From NCBI RefSeq assembly GCF_000403395.2, contig NZ_KE159657.1, forward strand, positions 798,762 through 862,761: 64,000 nt of DNA, written 5' to 3'. Under the pieces are notes generated by a model. It did not search any database. It had not been told where the DNA came from and saw only the letters and a program-made list of their open reading frames with translations. A program made the translations under genes and the position numbers. Of this stretch, positions 52,328-61,309 are shown piece after piece. The DNA comes from Anaerotruncus sp. G3(2012) (lineage in GTDB: Bacteria; Bacillota; Clostridia; Oscillospirales; Ruminococcaceae). Each line of letters starts with the position of its first letter. Positions within the stretch are counted from its first letter, which is position 1.

Positions 52328-52781
52328 ATGCGCTCGTCTCCTCCGCAGCTTCGGCTATGCAGCGGAGGGAATTCGTGCCTGTGTCGGAAGAGAGCGCAAC
52401 CTTCGAATTCACCTGACAGCAGCGGGATATGCGTTTTGGCTTGGTTGGGCGCTCAAACTGGACCGGATGCGGTTTGCGCTTTTGTTCCTGACTGTGGGTG
52501 CTGTCATCTCGCTCGAACTGGTTAATTCGGCGATCGAGTCGCTGGTTGATTTGGCTTCTCCAAACCCTCATCCGCTCGCCAAAGCTGCAAAGGATATGGC
52601 AGCTGGGGCGGTCGCAGTATCTGCTTTTGCAGCGGTTCTGGTGGGAATCTCGCTTTTCTGGATTCCGGACAGGCTGGCTGCGCTTGGGTTGCGGATATTG
52701 ACCAGCCCGCTCTATTTTGTCCTGGCAGTAGCCGCTCTGCTGCTGTCCGGTTGGTTTATCTTTAGTACCCCCGAAAAATAA
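52305..52781 (+). CDS. dgkA: Undecaprenol/diacylglycerol kinase
   Basis: Small membrane kinase of 158 residues with the catalytic ELVNSAIESLVDLASP motif. N-terminal amphipathic segment (LLRSFGYAAEGIRACVGRERNLRIHL) and three helices, plus one extra C-terminal helix (LTSPLYFVLAVAALLLSGWF) beyond the usual 120-130 residues; a phosphatase-like extra domain is absent. In Firmicutes it phosphorylates undecaprenol for wall synthesis. ATG 52305 lies inside ybeY. Confidence 0.93.
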   Translation: MSYRTGGKCARLLRSFGYAAEGIRACVGRERNLRIHLTAAGYAFWLGWALKLDRMRFALLFLTVGAVISLELVNSAIESLVDLASPNPHPLAKAAKDMAAGAVAVSAFAAVLVGISLFWIPDRLAALGLRILTSPLYFVLAVAALLLSGWFIFSTPEK

Positions 52782-52809
52782 ACCTTTACCCATTTGAAGG
52801 AGTGACTTC

Positions 52810-53703
52810 ATGCAAGAGACAAAAACAGCGTTTGTTGCCATTGTGGGCAGGCCGAATGTTGGAAAATCGAGCCTGCTCAACGCCCTGATCGGTGAAAAGG
52901 TAGCAATCGTTTCGAATAAGCCGCAGACAACCCGTACACGGATCACTGGTGTGCTGACCCGGGAAAATACCCAATTTGTGTTTATTGATACGCCTGGGCT
53001 GCACAAGCCGCGCACCAAGCTGTCGGAATATATGGTTAAACAGGTGAATGAAAGCGTGGCAGATGTGGATGTCGCGGTTCTGGTGGTTGAGCCGGCCGGC
53101 GAGATTCAGAAAGCCGAACAGGAACTGATAGCGTCCTTTCAGGCGCAGCGGATTCCGGCTATTCTTGCGATCAACAAGATCGACACACTTGACCTGCGTG
53201 AAAAACTGATGCCTCGGATTCTGGCCTTTTCCCAGGCATATCCATTTGAGGCTGTGGTTCCGATCTCCGCGCTGAAAGGGGATGGGGTGGACGCGGTTCT
53301 GGACGAGCTGGAAAAATTCGCAGCACCGTCCCCGTTCTTTTTTGATGAGGATACCCTGACCGATCAGCCCGAGCGGGTGATCGTTGCCGAGATTGTACGG
53401 GAAAAGCTGCTTAAAAACATGTATGACGAGATTCCCCATGGTGTGGCAGTGACTGTTGAGCGGATGCACGAGCGTGAGGAACAACAGCTCATTGATATTG
53501 AAGTACAGATTTATTGTGAGAAGGAAAGTCACAAGGGGATGATTATCGGCAAAGGCGGCGGAATGCTGAAGCGGGTAGCGAGTCAGGCTCGGGAGGACAT
53601 CGAGCATTTCCTCCGCTGCAAGGTGAATCTGAAATGTTGGGTCAAGGTCCGGGAGGACTGGCGCAACCGGGAAAATGTGATCCGCTCATTCGGATTCAAC
53701 TGA
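52810..53703 (+). CDS. era: GTPase Era
   Basis: Ribosome-assembly GTPase that binds 16S rRNA near its 3' end. G1 GRPNVGKSSLLN, switch KPQTTRTRITG, G3 DTPGLHKP, G4 NKID, and a C-terminal KH domain with GMIIGKGGGMLKRV. 297 residues. GAAGGAG precedes ATG 52810. Part of the ybeY-dgkA-era block. Confidence 0.98.
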   Translation: MQETKTAFVAIVGRPNVGKSSLLNALIGEKVAIVSNKPQTTRTRITGVLTRENTQFVFIDTPGLHKPRTKLSEYMVKQVNESVADVDVAVLVVEPAGEIQKAEQELIASFQAQRIPAILAINKIDTLDLREKLMPRILAFSQAYPFEAVVPISALKGDGVDAVLDELEKFAAPSPFFFDEDTLTDQPERVIVAEIVREKLLKNMYDEIPHGVAVTVERMHEREEQQLIDIEVQIYCEKESHKGMIIGKGGGMLKRVASQAREDIEHFLRCKVNLKCWVKVREDWRNRENVIRSFGFN

Positions 53704-53808
53704 GTTTGTCAACCTAAAAATTGATGGAAATTGTGAGAACGATTCCCTCTGATAACTGAAGAAAAACAGCGAACACTACTTCCATAGAGTCTGATGGAGG
53801 TGGTTGTG

Positions 53809-53997
53809 GTGCAGCCAAATGAGCAGCAGGCATACGATGCCTTTTTGCATACCGGCAGGGTAGCCGATTATTTGAACTATCTGGATGTCAAGCAGCAGGG
53901 GCAGGGGAGACCGGTGCTGGGCGATGTTCGGACGGCAACAGGTGAGAACAGTGCATATCACGACCGATGGGATCGTACTGCGGGAGCGGGCGGTTGA
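53809..53997 (+). CDS. YqzL-like small protein
   Basis: The segment QQAYDAFLHTGRVADYLNYLDVK matches in outline the short YqzL protein (aromatic, F, TG, YL.Y) that sits between era and recO in Bacillus. GGAGGTG lies before two GTG codons; GTG 53809 has the better seven-base spacing (GTG 53806 and ATG 53794 also in frame). The last 19 codons overlap recO and their sequence (RTAGAGG) looks unconstrained. Function unknown. Call rests on position plus weak similarity. Confidence 0.55.
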   Translation: MQPNEQQAYDAFLHTGRVADYLNYLDVKQQGQGRPVLGDVRTATGENSAYHDRWDRTAGAGG

Positions 53998-54703
53998 AGA
54001 ATATGACAGTGTGCTGACGCTCTTAACCAAGGAGCGCGGCGTCATTACGGCCTATGCACGAGGGGCGAAAAAGCCGCGTGGGGTTCTGCGAGTCCCAGGT
54101 GAGCTGTTAAGCTACTCGTGTTTTGTGCTGTTTGAGAACAAGGGAAAGTACAGCGTTGATAAAGCGGATTTAAACAGCCTGTTTATGGGGGTGCGTGGGG
54201 ATGTGGAGAAGCTTTCTCTGGCCTCTTATTTCTGCCAGCTCACTGCAGAGCTGGCACCCCATGAGGAGCCAGCTCTCGATTATCTGCGGCTGCTGCTCAA
54301 CTCACTCTATCTGCTCGACCGGGGGAAGAGGAGCTGCGGGTTCGTTAAGGCAGTCTACGAGCTGCGTCTGATGACGATGGCAGGCTATATGCCGAATCTG
54401 GTTGCCTGCACAGGCTGTGGATGCTTCGAGTCGGATGTGGTTTATTTCCTCCCGCAAAGTGCGTCGATCGCTTGTGGGGCGTGTATCCAGAATTACCCTG
54501 AAAACCAGATTCGGGTTCCCCTTTCGAGGACGGTACTCGCTGCAATGCGGCATATTCTTTACGCGGAGTCTGAAAAGTTATTTTCCTTTACAGCTCCGAA
54601 AGAGCAGCTTATGGATCTGAACGAGATCACCCAACATTATGTCATGACACAGATTGAAAAACGCCTTGAAACGCTGGATTTTTATCTTTCTATGCAGATT
54701 TAA
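53942..54703 (+). CDS. recO: DNA repair protein RecO
   Basis: RecF-pathway mediator that loads RecA and anneals ssDNA. N-terminal OB fold (TTDGIVLRERAVEEYDSVLT, LTKERGVITAYARGAKKPRG) and a zinc motif CTGCGCFESD with later CGAC. About 253 residues. The start is uncertain: GTG 53942 is taken because similarity begins at RTVHITTDG; ATG 53924 with GGGGAG further upstream and GTG 53951 are alternatives. Overlaps the YqzL-like gene by about 56 bases. Confidence 0.92.
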   Translation: MRTVHITTDGIVLRERAVEEYDSVLTLLTKERGVITAYARGAKKPRGVLRVPGELLSYSCFVLFENKGKYSVDKADLNSLFMGVRGDVEKLSLASYFCQLTAELAPHEEPALDYLRLLLNSLYLLDRGKRSCGFVKAVYELRLMTMAGYMPNLVACTGCGCFESDVVYFLPQSASIACGACIQNYPENQIRVPLSRTVLAAMRHILYAESEKLFSFTAPKEQLMDLNEITQHYVMTQIEKRLETLDFYLSMQI

Positions 54704-54759
54704 ACAACACATGGATACATAAGGCGTTGAGATGGCCTGCATGAGCAGGGGAGGAGTTT

Positions 54760-57141
54760 ATGAATAAATATTGTAAAGCATTAGAACTTGACAAGGTGCT
54801 TTTGCGTCTTTCGAAGCACTGCTGCTGTGCGGACAGCCGGGCAATGGCGCTTGCGGTCGAACCTGCAGATAATCTGCGGGATGTACGTGCATTAATGCGG
54901 TTCACATCAGATGCAAATGCGCTGACCAACCGGTATTCGACCCCATCAATCGGTTCGATCGAAAACTGTTCGGGTGCACTCAAGCGTGCCTCGATCGGCG
55001 CGCAGCTTTCCCCGAGAGAACTTCTGGATGTGGCACGCGTGCTTCGTGCGATTGAGACGATCGAGCGTTGGGGACATCAGCTTGAGGGAGATCCTACCAG
55101 TCTCGACATTTTACTCGGGTCGGTGGTCGCGCTCCCTACTTTGCAGCGGAATATTTCGGCGACGATCCTCTCAGAGGACGAGATCGCCGACAATGCAAGT
55201 CCGGAGTTGTCAGAAATTCGGCGCAAGATCCGTCAATCGGGGGCAAGGGCCCGAGAAGTGCTGGATCGAATGGTGCGCTCTGCTACCTATCAGAAATTTT
55301 TGCAGGAAAACATCATTACCCAGCGCGATGGGCGGTTCGTTGTGCCGGTCAAAATCGAATATCGAAACGAGATCAAAGGTCTGGTCCATGACACTTCGGC
55401 ATCCGGCTCTACCGTTTTCATCGAGCCGATGGGAGTGGTTGAGGCGAACAATGAAATCCGTCTTCTCCAAAGCAGAGAGCAGGCGGAGATCCGGCGTATT
55501 TTGCAGGAACTGTCTGCGCAGGTCGGCGGATGTGCCGAGAGCATTAAGGGCAGCTATGAGGCAATCGTTGAACTTGACCTTTATTTTGCAAAGAGCAGGC
55601 TCGCTGACGAGATGCACGCAACCATTCCAAACCTCAATGAAAATGGGGTGGTTTTCCTGAAAAAAGCGCGGCACCCTCTGATTGAGAAAGAGAAGGTGGT
55701 GCCGATTGAACTGCGCCTTGGCGACGGGTTTGACACGCTGGTAGTCACCGGCCCCAACACAGGGGGAAAGACTGTAGCGATCAAGACATTGGGACTTCTG
55801 GTGTTGATGGCGCAGTGCGGCCTGATGTTGCCAGTGGCAGATGGAAGCTCGATCCCGGTTTTTGAAAATGTACTAGTCGACATCGGTGACGAGCAGAGCA
55901 TTGAACAGAGCCTCTCGACCTTCTCGGCGCATATGACCAATATCATCCGGATTTTGCAGGAGGCAAACGAAAAGTCTCTGGTCCTGCTGGATGAGCTGGG
56001 CGCGGGGACCGATCCGGTCGAAGGCGCGGCACTGGCGGTCGCGGTAATTGAACAGCTTCGAGCGCAGCGGTCCCGGGTAGTTGCTACCACCCATTACGCA
56101 GAGATCAAGATGTTTGCACTTAATACAGAAGGCGTCGAAAATGCGAGCTGCGAGTTTGATGTGGCCACTCTGAGACCGACCTACCGTCTGTTGACCGGAG
56201 TGCCTGGGCGCTCCAATGCCTTTGCAATCAGTGAACGGCTGGGTTTGCCGGTCGAGATCATCGAGAGCGCAAGGGCGCATATTTCAAAAGAGAATACACA
56301 GTTCGAGGATGTGGTTTCCCAGCTTGAAGCGACCCGCCAGGAACTGGAACATGAGCGGGAACTGGCACAAACCAATCGGATCGAGGCGCAGCGGACGAGT
56401 CAGGAAGCCGATGAGCTGCGCCGGACGATGCAGGCCGAGCGGGAGCGGGAACTTGAAAGGGCGCGGCAGCAGGCGCGAGGGATTGTAGAACAGGTTCATG
56501 CCCAGGCACAGGCGATGCTTGACGAACTAGACGAGCTGAAAAAGGCGAAGGATGCCGCTGCATTTGAGGAGCGGCTGGCTCAGGCGAAGGTTTCGTTCCG
56601 CGCTGATATGCGAAAATTACAGGACCTTGCGGACCCTGTGACCCGCAAAAATCCGGAGAACTATACGCCTTCCCGCCCATTGAAACGGGGGGATACAGTG
56701 CGATTGCTTTCGATGAACAGGGAAGGAACCCTGTTGTCCGCCCCGGATGGCCAGGGATACGTCACTGTACAGGCGGGCATCCTCAAGACAAAGGTGCATC
56801 AGTCGGAGGTAAGGCTGGTCGATATGGGCAAGAAACGCACAACTTTCAATAATGCAGGCATCTCAACCCGCGGCGTTTCCTCCAAATCGGTCCGCAGCGC
56901 AAAAACGGAGCTAGATCTGCGCGGCATGACCGCCGATGAAGCATTGGTCGAGCTTGACCGGTTTATCGACAGCTGTGTCCTTTCGAATGTGCCGTCGATC
57001 ACCATTATCCACGGAAAAGGCACAGGGGTGCTGCGTGCCGCGGTCCAGCAGCGGCTCAAGAGCCATAAGAATATAAAGACCTTCCGCCTGGGAGCTTACG
57101 GGGAAGGGGAATCAGGGGTTACAGTTGCAGAGCTGAAATAG
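54760..57141 (+). CDS. mutS2: Endonuclease MutS2
   Basis: 793 residues. MutS core and clamp, ATPase Walker A GPNTGGKTVAIKTLG, Walker B LVLLDELGAGTDPVEGAAL, coiled-coil arm (about 515-600), and C-terminal Smr nuclease domain LDLRGMTADEALVELDRF with HGKGTGVLR. No mismatch-recognition domain, as in all MutS2. Now seen mainly as a ribosome-collision rescue factor as well as an anti-recombination protein. GGGGAGGAG precedes ATG 54760. Confidence 0.97.
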   Translation: MNKYCKALELDKVLLRLSKHCCCADSRAMALAVEPADNLRDVRALMRFTSDANALTNRYSTPSIGSIENCSGALKRASIGAQLSPRELLDVARVLRAIETIERWGHQLEGDPTSLDILLGSVVALPTLQRNISATILSEDEIADNASPELSEIRRKIRQSGARAREVLDRMVRSATYQKFLQENIITQRDGRFVVPVKIEYRNEIKGLVHDTSASGSTVFIEPMGVVEANNEIRLLQSREQAEIRRILQELSAQVGGCAESIKGSYEAIVELDLYFAKSRLADEMHATIPNLNENGVVFLKKARHPLIEKEKVVPIELRLGDGFDTLVVTGPNTGGKTVAIKTLGLLVLMAQCGLMLPVADGSSIPVFENVLVDIGDEQSIEQSLSTFSAHMTNIIRILQEANEKSLVLLDELGAGTDPVEGAALAVAVIEQLRAQRSRVVATTHYAEIKMFALNTEGVENASCEFDVATLRPTYRLLTGVPGRSNAFAISERLGLPVEIIESARAHISKENTQFEDVVSQLEATRQELEHERELAQTNRIEAQRTSQEADELRRTMQAERERELERARQQARGIVEQVHAQAQAMLDELDELKKAKDAAAFEERLAQAKVSFRADMRKLQDLADPVTRKNPENYTPSRPLKRGDTVRLLSMNREGTLLSAPDGQGYVTVQAGILKTKVHQSEVRLVDMGKKRTTFNNAGISTRGVSSKSVRSAKTELDLRGMTADEALVELDRFIDSCVLSNVPSITIIHGKGTGVLRAAVQQRLKSHKNIKTFRLGAYGEGESGVTVAELK

Positions 57142-57142
57142 C

Positions 57143-57171
57143 TTTACAGAAACGCGAAAATGTGCTATCAT
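57143..57171 (+). promoter_or_regulatory. Sigma-A promoter of the 100-residue protein gene
   Basis: TTTACA (57143-57148), 17-base spacer, TATCAT (57166-57171), starting two bases after the mutS2 stop. Confidence 0.7.
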
Positions 57172-57295
57172 AAGAACAATGTGTTTGTATCCCCTTGACA
57201 GGATTATGATGTGAAAGGGCAAATTGCGCTTGAGCTTTCGTTTCAGACGAGTTTTTTGTTAAACAAATCAATGAAGATAGATTGCGAGGGATTTT

Positions 57296-57598
57296 ATGGA
57301 AAAAAAGATTACCCAACCCGGCGCACTGACCTTCAAAGGGCGTCCTTTGGTTCGGTGCGATAAGACCATTTATTACGGAGACATGGGGGACAAATATGTG
57401 GCGATGCTGCAAATTCTGGGGGAGTCTCCTTTTAAAGACACCATGCTTCCGAATAAAGTTTCGGTTCAAATCTGGTCGACTGATGATGAACTGCGGCCGC
57501 GGGATCGGATCATCAAAAAGACCGAGAAGAACAATCTGTACGATGCGCTGAATATCGCCTCGATCTGGCTGGAACGTCAGCTGAGCAGTAAGTCCTGA
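57296..57598 (+). CDS. Small conserved hypothetical protein, 100 residues
   Basis: Not recognised. MEKKITQPGALTFKGRPLVR, then CDKTIYYGDMGDKYVAMLQIL, then a basic middle (IIKKTEKNNLYDALNIASIWLE). No signal peptide, no helix in membrane. GCGAGGG precedes ATG 57296. With its own promoter and terminator it is a single-gene unit and well composed for a soluble protein. Confidence 0.75.
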   Translation: MEKKITQPGALTFKGRPLVRCDKTIYYGDMGDKYVAMLQILGESPFKDTMLPNKVSVQIWSTDDELRPRDRIIKKTEKNNLYDALNIASIWLERQLSSKS

Positions 57599-57616
57599 TG
57601 ATTTGTGCAGCAGATG

Positions 57617-57660
57617 AAACCATCCCCACATCCGGTGTTCTGGATGTGGGGATGGTTTTT
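57617..57660. terminator. Bidirectional terminator between the 100-residue gene and the SDR gene
   Basis: Seventeen-pair stem AAACCATCCCCACATCC with GGATGTGGGGATGGTTT; T run on the plus strand. Confidence 0.94.
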
Positions 57661-58394
57661 CAGATTACGAACCCGCCGTTAGGGCTGATGACCTGTCCGG
57701 TGATAAAATCTGCCTTTTCGGATGCAAGAAAGACGATCGCGTGGGCAGCGTCCTCCGGCGAGCCGATCCGCTCAAGCGGGGTTTCCTCCTGAAGGGCGGA
57801 GAGCGTCTCCTGATCGAGCGCGGCGTTCATCTCGGTGGAGATCACTCCGGGCGCAACACAGTTTACCGTGATGTGCGACGGCCCGACCTCTTTGGCAAGC
57901 GCCTTGGTTAGGCCGATTACCGCGGCTTTTGATGCGGAATAGTGGACTTCGCACGAAGCTCCGGTGATCCCCCAGACAGAGGAAATATTGATAATTTTTC
58001 CGCTGTGGCGGCGGATCATTTGCGGCAGGACACACTGGCAGGTATGGAACATCCCAGTCAGATTGACCGCGAGCATCCGCTCCCATTCAGCAGGGGAAAT
58101 ATCGTTGAACAGCTTCTGTTGAGCGATTCCAGCGTTATTGACCAGAACATCAATGCTGCCGAACCGCCGTTCAACAGCATTCACCATTGCTTCCACCTGG
58201 ATACGGTCAGAGACATCTGCGCAAAAGACCTCTGCATCCTGACCAAGCGATCGGATACGGGTAGCGATCTCGACCGCCCGGAGCCGGTTTGCACAGTAAT
58301 TGACCGCCATCTGGTATCCCTCCTGTGCAAAAAGCATCGCAGCCGCAGCCCCAATCCCGCGGGAGCCGCCAGTAATCAGTACCGTTTTAGACAT
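57660..58394 (-). CDS. Short-chain dehydrogenase/reductase (FabG-like)
   Basis: NAD(P)-dependent SDR of 244 residues. TGGSRGIGAAAAMLF cofactor loop, NNAG, catalytic Ser in ISSVWG, YSASK (Tyr and Lys). Closest pattern is the second FabG paralogue of Firmicutes (YmfI-like). Basic residue at the end of the second strand (ANR) suggests NADPH. GGAGG precedes ATG 58394. Not inside a fatty acid synthesis cluster, so the substrate is open. Confidence 0.88.
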   Translation of the reverse strand: MSKTVLITGGSRGIGAAAAMLFAQEGYQMAVNYCANRLRAVEIATRIRSLGQDAEVFCADVSDRIQVEAMVNAVERRFGSIDVLVNNAGIAQQKLFNDISPAEWERMLAVNLTGMFHTCQCVLPQMIRRHSGKIINISSVWGITGASCEVHYSASKAAVIGLTKALAKEVGPSHITVNCVAPGVISTEMNAALDQETLSALQEETPLERIGSPEDAAHAIVFLASEKADFITGQVISPNGGFVI

Positions 58395-58453
58395 CCGGAT
58401 TCCTCCATATCTTGTGATCGAACCATTCGCAAAAAAATCTGCTAGGGGTGAAA

Positions 58454-58486
58454 CAGACGCCCCCGTCTTTACGGCGGGGGCGTCTG
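58454..58486 (-). terminator. Terminator hairpin after ireB
   Basis: Twelve-pair GC-rich stem CAGACGCCCCCG/CGGGGGCGTCTG; a short TTT follows on the minus strand. Confidence 0.8.
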
Positions 58487-58498
58487 AATCCGCTGTTT

Positions 58499-58744
58499 CT
58501 AATCGTTAAGGTAGCTTTTAACCAAAAGCTGGAGCAGCTCGTCGCGGTCGATCTTGCGGATCAGCGCGCGTGCGTTGTTGTGAGTCGTGATATAGGTCGG
58601 ATCTTCCGACAGGATGTAACCCACGATCTGATTGATGGGGTTATAGCCCTTTTGACGCAGAGCATCATAAACGGCGGTTAGAATCTCCTTTAACTGCTGC
58701 TCCTTATCCTCATGGATTGAAAACGAAATTGTTGGCTCGTGCAT
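58499..58744 (-). CDS. ireB: IreB family regulatory phosphoprotein (UPF0297)
   Basis: 81 residues with the family signature [20 protein letters not shown] and [13 protein letters not shown]. In Enterococcus IreB is phosphorylated by the PASTA kinase IreK and restrains cephalosporin resistance. Here the usual downstream partners (ruvX, DUF1292) are absent. AGAGGTGATG precedes ATG 58744. It has its own promoter and terminator. The only PASTA protein in the window is the kinase-dead one at 28 kb. Confidence 0.94.
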   Translation of the reverse strand: MHEPTISFSIHEDKEQQLKEILTAVYDALRQKGYNPINQIVGYILSEDPTYITTHNNARALIRKIDRDELLQLLVKSYLND

Positions 58745-58824
58745 TACATCACCTCTTTTTTGATAGTACGTCGCTCGATGCAATCAGCCTGCCGGAAACC
58801 GCTGCGCTGATTGATGACAAGTTT

Positions 58825-58853
58825 ATTTTACTACAAAGTTCGAGGAATAGCAA
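58825..58853 (-). promoter_or_regulatory. Sigma-A promoter of ireB
   Basis: Minus strand TTGCTA (58853-58848), 17-base spacer, TAAAAT (58830-58825). Confidence 0.65.
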
Positions 58854-58913
58854 GGGGATGCAAAGTTTTATATGGTTTATTTTATGCAACAACGGTTTGG
58901 ATTATACCGGATT

Positions 58914-61295
58914 TCAGCTGCGGATTTCGACACCGATTGTTTTGAGCGCCTTCAAAACCCGTTTTACCGCCGCGTCAGCCTCTTCATCGGTAAGGGTGCG
59001 GTTATCTGCACGCAGGGTCAGGCTGTATGCGACGCTCTTTTTGCCTTCCGCAACCTGTGAGCCTCGGTAGATGTCGAACAGAGAGACATGTTCCAGAATG
59101 TTGCCGACTGCACCACGGATTGCCTTTTCCAATTCGGCGACCGGCAGGGCATCCTCGCAGATTAGTGCAAGATCGCGGGTGGAAGCCGGGAACCTAGGCA
59201 GGGGAGTGTAACCCTTTTCTGGAGCAACATGCGCAAACATCACGGCCTCGCTGAGTGAAGCAAGGTAGACCCGCGTACCAATCTCGTAGTTTTCGGAGAC
59301 AGAAGGATGCACTTCACCAATCATGCCAAGGGTTGCATCACCGATCGATATCACTGCACAGCGTCCCGGATGGTAGGTGGGGTGGGTGGAACAGGCGGTA
59401 AACTCATATCCTTCGATCCCCAGCCCGTTGAGCAGGGTTTCAACAGTCCCCTTCAGCGAGAAGAAATCCTGTTCGCTCCCGTATGCACCCAAGGTGATGA
59501 ATGGAGTTTCCTCCGGCAGTTCCCGTCCCTCTCGAGGCAGATAGACAGTACCGATTTCATAGAGGGAAGCGGACTTGTTCCGGTTGTTGTAGTTGCGGGA
59601 GAGCACTTCGAGCATCGAGGGGACGGTCGTGGTACGCATGACGCTGGTATCTTCACCGAGCGGATTGCTGATGACCACGCAGTTGCGGTAGCTGCTGTCT
59701 GCGGGCAGGCCGATCTTGTCGTAATATTTCGGGCTGATGAACGAATAGGTCGAAATTTCGGACAATCCCTGCGCCCGCAGGATCGAGTGGATGCTGCGGT
59801 CAAACTTCTGCTTGTCGGTATAGCTGCCGTTTGCAACCCCGCGGATTGCAGTCGAAGGGATTTTGTCGTAGCCATAGAACCGGGCAATCTCTTCGGAGAT
59901 ATCTGCTTTATGCTCCAGATCGAGGCGGAAGGAGGGCGGGATCACGTCGCCGCCGTCAATCCGGCATTCGAGGCGGGTCAGAATTTCCTTCATCTTCTCG
60001 ACTGGCACGTCGATGCCGATGAACCGGTTGATCCATGCCGGATCGAATGGAATGCGGCGTTCTGTCCGGTCCGCATTGTCCACGTCGATCGTACCGCCGA
60101 CCACCTCTCCTGCGCCGAGCAGCTCTACCAGCTCGCAGGCCCGCTCAACCGCAGGGATGCAGGTTGCGGGATCAAGCTGCTTTTCAAACCGTCCGGAAGC
60201 TTCGGTGCGCATCCCGAGCTTTTTGGCAGTGGTGCGGACCGACGGCCCGTTGAAGCAGGCGGACTCAAAGACGATCATATTGGTATCGTCAACGATGCCG
60301 CTATACTCGCCGCCCATCACGCCCGCAACCGCGGACGGTTTTTTTGCATCGGCAATCGTGAGCATATCTGGAGTAAGTGTGCGCTCCACTCCGTCGAGTG
60401 TCACAATCGTTTCTCCCTCGGTTGCGCGGCGGACGACAATCTTCCCGCCCTCAACAAATTTATGGTCAAATGCGTGCATCGGCTGGCCGTACTCCAGCAT
60501 GACATAGTTGGTGATGTCAACAATGTTATTGATCGGGCGGACACCGGAAGCACGCAGGCGCTCGCGCATCCACCGCGGGGAAGGCTCAATTTTGATATTT
60601 TTGACCATCCGCGCGACGTAGCGCGGGCAGAGATCGGGTGCGGTGACCTCTACCGAGAGATAGTTGTGGATGTCATCCACTGTATTTTTGACAGCCGGTT
60701 TGGGCAGGTTCAGCGGGACATCGAAGGTGAGCGCCGCCTCCCGCGCAAGCCCGGTTACAGACAGGCAGTCGGGACGGTTGGATGTGATCTCAAATTCAAC
60801 ACAGGTATCATTTAAGCCGAGTGCACTCTGGATGTCCTGTCCGAGCTGGACGTCCGGTTCTTCCAGCAGGAAGATACCATCCTCGTCAGCATAGGGAAAA
60901 TCGTGCTGCGTCAGTCCGAGTTCGCCGAGCGAACAGAGCATCCCGTTGCTTTCCTCGCCGCGCAGCTTGCCCTTTCGAATGTGCTTGCCGCCCGGCAGGT
61001 CGCTGTCATCCAGTGCAACCGGCACGATATCGCCAGCCTTGACGTTGTGTGCGCCGGTGCAAATCTGGATTGGCTCCCCCGAGCCGACATCCACCTTGCA
61101 GATTACCAATTTTTCCGCATTCGGATGCGGGTCCACCGAAAGCAGTTTACCGACAACCACATTGCGGATTTCGCTGCCTTCAATCTCATAACCCTCCACC
61201 TTGGAACCGGACATGGTCATCTTCTCCGCGAATGCACGAGGGGAGACATGTCCAATATCCACATAATCCTGTAGCCATCTGATCGACAAATTCAT
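58914..61295 (-). CDS. pheT: Phenylalanyl-tRNA synthetase beta subunit
   Basis: 793 residues. N-terminal tRNA-binding (EMAP-like) domain (about 40-150; CKVDVGSGEPIQICTGAHNV in part), B3/B4 editing domain (about 210-370; PMHAFDH), B5 domain, synthetase core, and C-terminal ferredoxin-fold anticodon-binding domain (PRFPASTRDLALI). Start ATG 61295 lies 14 bases after the pheS stop; the two form the alpha2-beta2 enzyme. Confidence 0.97.
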   Translation of the reverse strand: MNLSIRWLQDYVDIGHVSPRAFAEKMTMSGSKVEGYEIEGSEIRNVVVGKLLSVDPHPNAEKLVICKVDVGSGEPIQICTGAHNVKAGDIVPVALDDSDLPGGKHIRKGKLRGEESNGMLCSLGELGLTQHDFPYADEDGIFLLEEPDVQLGQDIQSALGLNDTCVEFEITSNRPDCLSVTGLAREAALTFDVPLNLPKPAVKNTVDDIHNYLSVEVTAPDLCPRYVARMVKNIKIEPSPRWMRERLRASGVRPINNIVDITNYVMLEYGQPMHAFDHKFVEGGKIVVRRATEGETIVTLDGVERTLTPDMLTIADAKKPSAVAGVMGGEYSGIVDDTNMIVFESACFNGPSVRTTAKKLGMRTEASGRFEKQLDPATCIPAVERACELVELLGAGEVVGGTIDVDNADRTERRIPFDPAWINRFIGIDVPVEKMKEILTRLECRIDGGDVIPPSFRLDLEHKADISEEIARFYGYDKIPSTAIRGVANGSYTDKQKFDRSIHSILRAQGLSEISTYSFISPKYYDKIGLPADSSYRNCVVISNPLGEDTSVMRTTTVPSMLEVLSRNYNNRNKSASLYEIGTVYLPREGRELPEETPFITLGAYGSEQDFFSLKGTVETLLNGLGIEGYEFTACSTHPTYHPGRCAVISIGDATLGMIGEVHPSVSENYEIGTRVYLASLSEAVMFAHVAPEKGYTPLPRFPASTRDLALICEDALPVAELEKAIRGAVGNILEHVSLFDIYRGSQVAEGKKSVAYSLTLRADNRTLTDEEADAAVKRVLKALKTIGVEIRS

Positions 61296-61309
61296 GATCG
61301 TTTACCCCC

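Noticed and set aside
59307-60815. 502-codon plus-strand frame opposite pheT
   Set aside because: Antisense shadow of a conserved synthetase gene.
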